From positions 248,001 through 312,000 of the forward strand of contig JAFSCJ010000005.1 of the NCBI GenBank assembly GCA_017436845.1: a DNA stretch of 64,000 nt, in the 5' to 3' direction. Shown piece after piece: positions 61,060 to 64,000 of this stretch. The translations under genes and the position numbers were made by a program. This DNA comes from Muribaculaceae bacterium. GTDB taxonomy: Bacteria; Bacteroidota; Bacteroidia; Bacteroidales; Muribaculaceae. The notes beneath the pieces are model-generated. The model was not told where the DNA came from and did not search any database. It saw only the letters and a list, made by a program, of their open reading frames with translations. Numbering within the stretch: the first letter of the stretch is position 1; each line of letters opens with the position of its first letter.

Positions 61060-61962
61060 TTATTGGAGAGTTGTTCTGGTTTCGCTAACGAAAAGTGAGA
61101 TTTTTGAACCGACGACGAGGGGAATGTTATTGTTGACATGCCCTATTGGAGCATTAAAAGCAACCGGGAAATTATAAGGGGCAACAAGTAAACTAATCAT
61201 AGTTTCCATGTCCGTAAAATTGGCATCGGACTGATATTTGGTGAATTGCCCCACTATAAGACCTTTCAATGATTGCAACACCCCACTTAGTTTTAATTGA
61301 TATAACATGCGTTGTACCTTATATATAGGCTCGCCTATATCCTCAATAAATAGGATAATATCTTTTCTGAAAACATCATAGGGCGTATTAATCAGAGCTT
61401 GTAGTACTGCAAGATTTCCGCCCGCCAATTGCCCTGAAACAGCACCATATTTATTGAGAGCGTGCGATTCCCAATTATATTGCGGACGATTACCGCGCAA
61501 TATCTCAAATAGTTGTTGAGAATAAATGTCTGCTCCATTTTCATTAGCGAGGTGTTTAGCCATAGGAGCATGTATACTTACAATCCCCTTTGATGACATG
61601 AGAGCATGAAGAACTGATATATCGCTAAAACCGATAAGCCATTTTGGATCGCGCTCTAATGGTAAACCGGAGAGAGATTCAAGCAGATGCACCGCGCCAT
61701 ATCCTCCGCGGCTACAAAGTATTGCACGAGTATCCGTGTCCAGAAATGCGTTTGCGATATCTTCAAGTCGGTGGGCAATACTTCCACTGAAAGAGCCATG
61801 TTTCCCTAATGCGTGTTTACTTATATATGGGCTCCATCCTTCACTGGTTAGCACACGCGTTGCTGCACAAACGAAATCCGGGTTGACAATTCCGGCAGGG
61901 GAAACAATAGCAATTTTGTCTCCGGGATTAAGAGGTTGGGGATATTTGAAATTATCGCACAT
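61060..61962 (-). CDS. LD-carboxypeptidase (S66 family)
   Basis: 300 residues. Serine peptidase that trims the terminal D-Ala from tetrapeptides of recycled murein. Seen are the family start NPGDKIAIVSPAGIVNPDF, the glycine-rich LCSRGGYGAVHLLESL, the nucleophile Ser in IGFSDISVLHAL, the triad Glu in LFIEDIGEPIYK and the triad His in PIGHVNNNIPLVVG. No signal peptide is visible, so it acts in the cytosol. It ends in the right flank of the ATPase cassette and follows the radical SAM gene by 6 bp. Confidence 0.95.
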   Translation of the reverse strand: MCDNFKYPQPLNPGDKIAIVSPAGIVNPDFVCAATRVLTSEGWSPYISKHALGKHGSFSGSIAHRLEDIANAFLDTDTRAILCSRGGYGAVHLLESLSGLPLERDPKWLIGFSDISVLHALMSSKGIVSIHAPMAKHLANENGADIYSQQLFEILRGNRPQYNWESHALNKYGAVSGQLAGGNLAVLQALINTPYDVFRKDIILFIEDIGEPIYKVQRMLYQLKLSGVLQSLKGLIVGQFTKYQSDANFTDMETMISLLVAPYNFPVAFNAPIGHVNNNIPLVVGSKISLFVSETRTTLQ

Positions 61963-61968
61963 CGCGAA

Positions 61969-62745
61969 TTAATTTACTTGTACCGAAATGCCTTCAGATC
62001 GGAAAATATCAGCAATAGAATTCAACTCTTCGATAGGAACCTTTTCAAGCTTTTCTTCCGGCGTTTTACGATCAATAGAGTAGAGCATTACCTCACGAGG
62101 ATTAATGCGCTTATACGCCTTTAAAAGAGCTTCTATTTCCTCCTGGGTTGTATTGTCAACGCGCTTACCGTTGTGGATGCCTCGTAACATCATTGTTTGT
62201 ACGATACATTGGTTACCAAATGCGGCAATCTGTTCGATTACGCTTTCGGATGTAAATGTTGGAGTTGTCGGTTGGTCAATCAAACGCATTGTCTCAGTGA
62301 TTGCTGAATCGAGTTTCAAGATATTGTTATCAACTTTTTTCAATGCATTTACCACACGCACATCACCTAATCGTGTTGAATTGCACAACACGCTGATTTT
62401 CACATTAGGGAAATATTTATCTCGCAATGCGATAGTGTCATCTATAATACCCTCAAATTCAGGGTGTATTGATGGTTCTCCATTGCCCGAAAATGTTATT
62501 ACATCAAGTTTTTCCCCTGCATTACTCATCTCTTTTAACTTTTCCTCGAGCAAAGAGCTAACGTTTTCTCGTTTTGGCAATCCTGATGTTCCTGTTCCCT
62601 GAGAGTTATAGCCGGCTTCGCAATATATGCAGTCAAAAGTACACACTTTGCCATCGTTGGGAGATAAATTCACCCCGAGCGAAGTCCCTAAGCGACGGCT
62701 ACGGATAGGACCGAATATTGTAGAGTGAAACAAAATAGTAACCAT
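61969..62745 (-). CDS. Radical SAM protein
   Basis: 258 residues. The cluster motif CxxxCxxC is in VCTFDCIYCEAG, with GNGEPSIHPEF as the SAM-binding motif, and LGTSLGVNLSP in front. This arrangement is that of a widespread uncharacterised radical SAM group (annotated at times as Elp3-like or Fe-S oxidoreductase); the reaction is unknown. The start ATG follows the glycosyltransferase stop by 6 bp. Confidence 0.88.
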   Translation of the reverse strand: MVTILFHSTIFGPIRSRRLGTSLGVNLSPNDGKVCTFDCIYCEAGYNSQGTGTSGLPKRENVSSLLEEKLKEMSNAGEKLDVITFSGNGEPSIHPEFEGIIDDTIALRDKYFPNVKISVLCNSTRLGDVRVVNALKKVDNNILKLDSAITETMRLIDQPTTPTFTSESVIEQIAAFGNQCIVQTMMLRGIHNGKRVDNTTQEEIEALLKAYKRINPREVMLYSIDRKTPEEKLEKVPIEELNSIADIFRSEGISVQVN

Positions 62746-62751
62746 TTTAGA

Positions 62752-64000
62752 TTAACGTTGAGATAATAGCTTATTACAAAGTTCAATATATTTATTGGCA
62801 ATCACCTCTCCCGCAAAACGCTTGTTCACCTCTTCATGTAGTGCATCTCTGTCGGGAGCATTCTCTAATGCCCATAAGATACCATCGGCAATACTTTCAG
62901 GAGACAAATATTCTGCGATGTAACCATTCTTTTTATGGTCAATGATATCTCTTTGTCCACCTTTTCCAAAAGAAACAGGAACACATCCGGCGGCCTGACC
63001 TTCAATCAGGGTACCCGGAAGTGTTTCATATAGAGAGGTCGATAGCACAACTTTTGAACAAGCATATGTTTGTCGAAGCATTTTTGCATCATTCACAACC
63101 CCAATGTGTTTATGTGGAAGTTTTATTCTATCCAATAAGGAGCTATCGCGTATATCGCCAAAAAATACCGAAATACAATTTTTGGCAATGTCAGGATATT
63201 TTGTTTTGAATATATTTAAAGCTTCTATTGCTATTTCAAATCCTTTTATGGGATCGTCCAATCGTGCCGCGCCCATAATGATTATATCTTTTGTATAGTC
63301 AATCCCATATTCTACAACCGGAGCTGTGGGCTTTGTCATGTAAAACTCAATGGGGAAAGCATTGTGAATAACTGAGATCGGTTTATCACGAAGCAGGGAA
63401 CTTTCCTTACAGCGTTTGGCAAGCCAATTGCTGACTGCTACAAAATGAATATTAGTTCTGCTATATAATTCTTTTTTCTGCATCCACACTCTGTGAGAAA
63501 GGTCATTACGCAAACTAAACAGATGCAAATAAGGACATTTTCCGCATTGTTCTTCATAGTTCCTGCACTCATGGGCATGGTGGCATATTCCGGTGAGACA
63601 CCACATGTCATGCATGGTCCATATTATAGGTTTGCCAAGAGCTGATAATCGATCTATTCCCTCCAATGATAACATCCCTTGATTAATCCAATTTAGAACG
63701 ATAACATCGGCATCGATAACCCAAGGATGTTTTTCAAGATGCAGACCGATATTAGCAATGGAAACCTTGAAAAGATCTTTTTTACTGAACCCATTTTGTA
63801 GAAAAATGCAACCTCTTTCAACGAGGAATAATGCTGCACGTTTGTTTCTGTGGCACGCTTCGATAACATTTTCATCTTCACTGGATTTGACAAATGTTAT
63901 CATACGTGCATCAACACCGACTTTGCGAAGGGCTTGCATTAGTCGGAATGTAACAATAGCAGCTCCTCCGAGCCTATCACTATGGCTTATTAGAGTTACT
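62752..64000 (-). CDS. Glycosyltransferase (GT4-like), truncated by window edge
   Basis: The frame is open to base 64000; an internal Met at 63939 is not the true start, because the preceding in-frame codons read SHSDRLGGAAIVTFRLMQAL, the typical N-terminal glycine-rich loop of GT-B glycosyltransferases. About 416 residues are present. A Cys/His-rich insert is seen (CLTGICHHAHECRNYEEQCG KCPYL region), as in some Bacteroidetes GT4 enzymes. The donor-binding domain has GAARLDDPIKGFEIAIEALN and STSLYETLPGTLIEGQAAGC. Likely acts in surface glycan or LPS assembly in the cytosol. Confidence 0.9.
   Translation of the reverse strand, partial: VTLISHSDRLGGAAIVTFRLMQALRKVGVDARMITFVKSSEDENVIEACHRNKRAALFLVERGCIFLQNGFSKKDLFKVSIANIGLHLEKHPWVIDADVIVLNWINQGMLSLEGIDRLSALGKPIIWTMHDMWCLTGICHHAHECRNYEEQCGKCPYLHLFSLRNDLSHRVWMQKKELYSRTNIHFVAVSNWLAKRCKESSLLRDKPISVIHNAFPIEFYMTKPTAPVVEYGIDYTKDIIIMGAARLDDPIKGFEIAIEALNIFKTKYPDIAKNCISVFFGDIRDSSLLDRIKLPHKHIGVVNDAKMLRQTYACSKVVLSTSLYETLPGTLIEGQAAGCVPVSFGKGGQRDIIDHKKNGYIAEYLSPESIADGILWALENAPDRDALHEEVNKRFAGEVIANKYIELCNKLLSQR

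Noticed and set aside
62105..62602. Plus-strand frame of 165 codons
   Set aside because: Antisense to the radical SAM gene; no recognisable domain.

Overview
The window reads as chromosomal DNA of a gut-type Bacteroidota, order Bacteroidales; Muribaculaceae is my guess at family level and is inference only. The evidence is an A+T-rich sequence, -7 boxes of the form TAnnTTTG in front of most transcription units with no consistent Shine-Dalgarno, exported proteins ending in type IX secretion (T9SS) C-terminal signals, and several families largely confined to Bacteroidetes (DUF4294, DUF5723, DUF4369 lipoprotein, TPR-AraC membrane regulators). I saw no rRNA, tRNA, CRISPR array, phage or conjugative genes.

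Layout. 1-4.5 kb: three exported proteins on the minus strand, including a T9SS subtilase and a repetitive beta-rich surface protein. 4.8-8 kb: carB. 8.1-10.8 kb: pdxJ-exbB-exbD-tonB operon. 10.9-12.5 kb: nadK and a YgjP-like metallopeptidase. 12.5-18.2 kb: cysE-type serine acetyltransferase, THUMP RNA methyltransferase, purD, a membrane protein and pdxB, coupled by two ATGA overlaps. 18.3-22.1 kb: lipoprotein, comM-like ATPase and flavodiiron protein. 22.2-25.6 kb: an exported protein, then dtd-mazG-deoC-GYF/CD225-DUF2752. 25.8-31.3 kb: a surface/regulatory module in which a membrane TPR-AraC regulator (broken by a one-base frameshift) sits beside a free-standing copy of its DNA-binding domain, an LRR surface protein and a secreted protein. 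31.3-36.1 kb: ybeY-mnmG-apt-uvrC with a ParB parS site between mnmG and apt. 36.3-40.9 kb: AlkD, O-acetylhomoserine sulfhydrylase, a WaaP-like kinase and a uridine-kinase-like protein. 40.9-44.1 kb: DUF5723 protein and lipoprotein. 44.2-50.5 kb: argS, a Bax-inhibitor-like protein, a MATE transporter, nadB and a DUF4294 protein. 50.9-53.0 kb: an Lrp regulator and two FKBPs. 53.4-55.1 kb: blaI-blaR1 with a multi-dyad operator. 55.2-59.8 kb: SpoU methyltransferase, ribF, HAD phosphatase, Na/Pi cotransporter, rnhB. 59.8-61.06 kb: an AAA ATPase with a DUF4143 (nuclease-fold) domain bracketed by two 61-bp near-identical palindromic repeats. 61.06-64 kb: LD-carboxypeptidase, radical SAM protein and a glycosyltransferase running off the right edge.

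Functionally this is mostly core metabolism: cofactors B6, NAD and FAD, pyrimidine, purine and sulfur amino acid synthesis, tRNA and rRNA modification, and envelope work. The parts that look accessory or unusual are the repeat-bracketed ATPase, the TPR-AraC/LRR module, the BlaI operator array and the parS site. The parS next to mnmG, together with the strong minus-strand bias left of 36 kb and the strand switch at 36.1-36.3 kb, suggests but does not prove that the region lies in the origin-proximal part of the chromosome.
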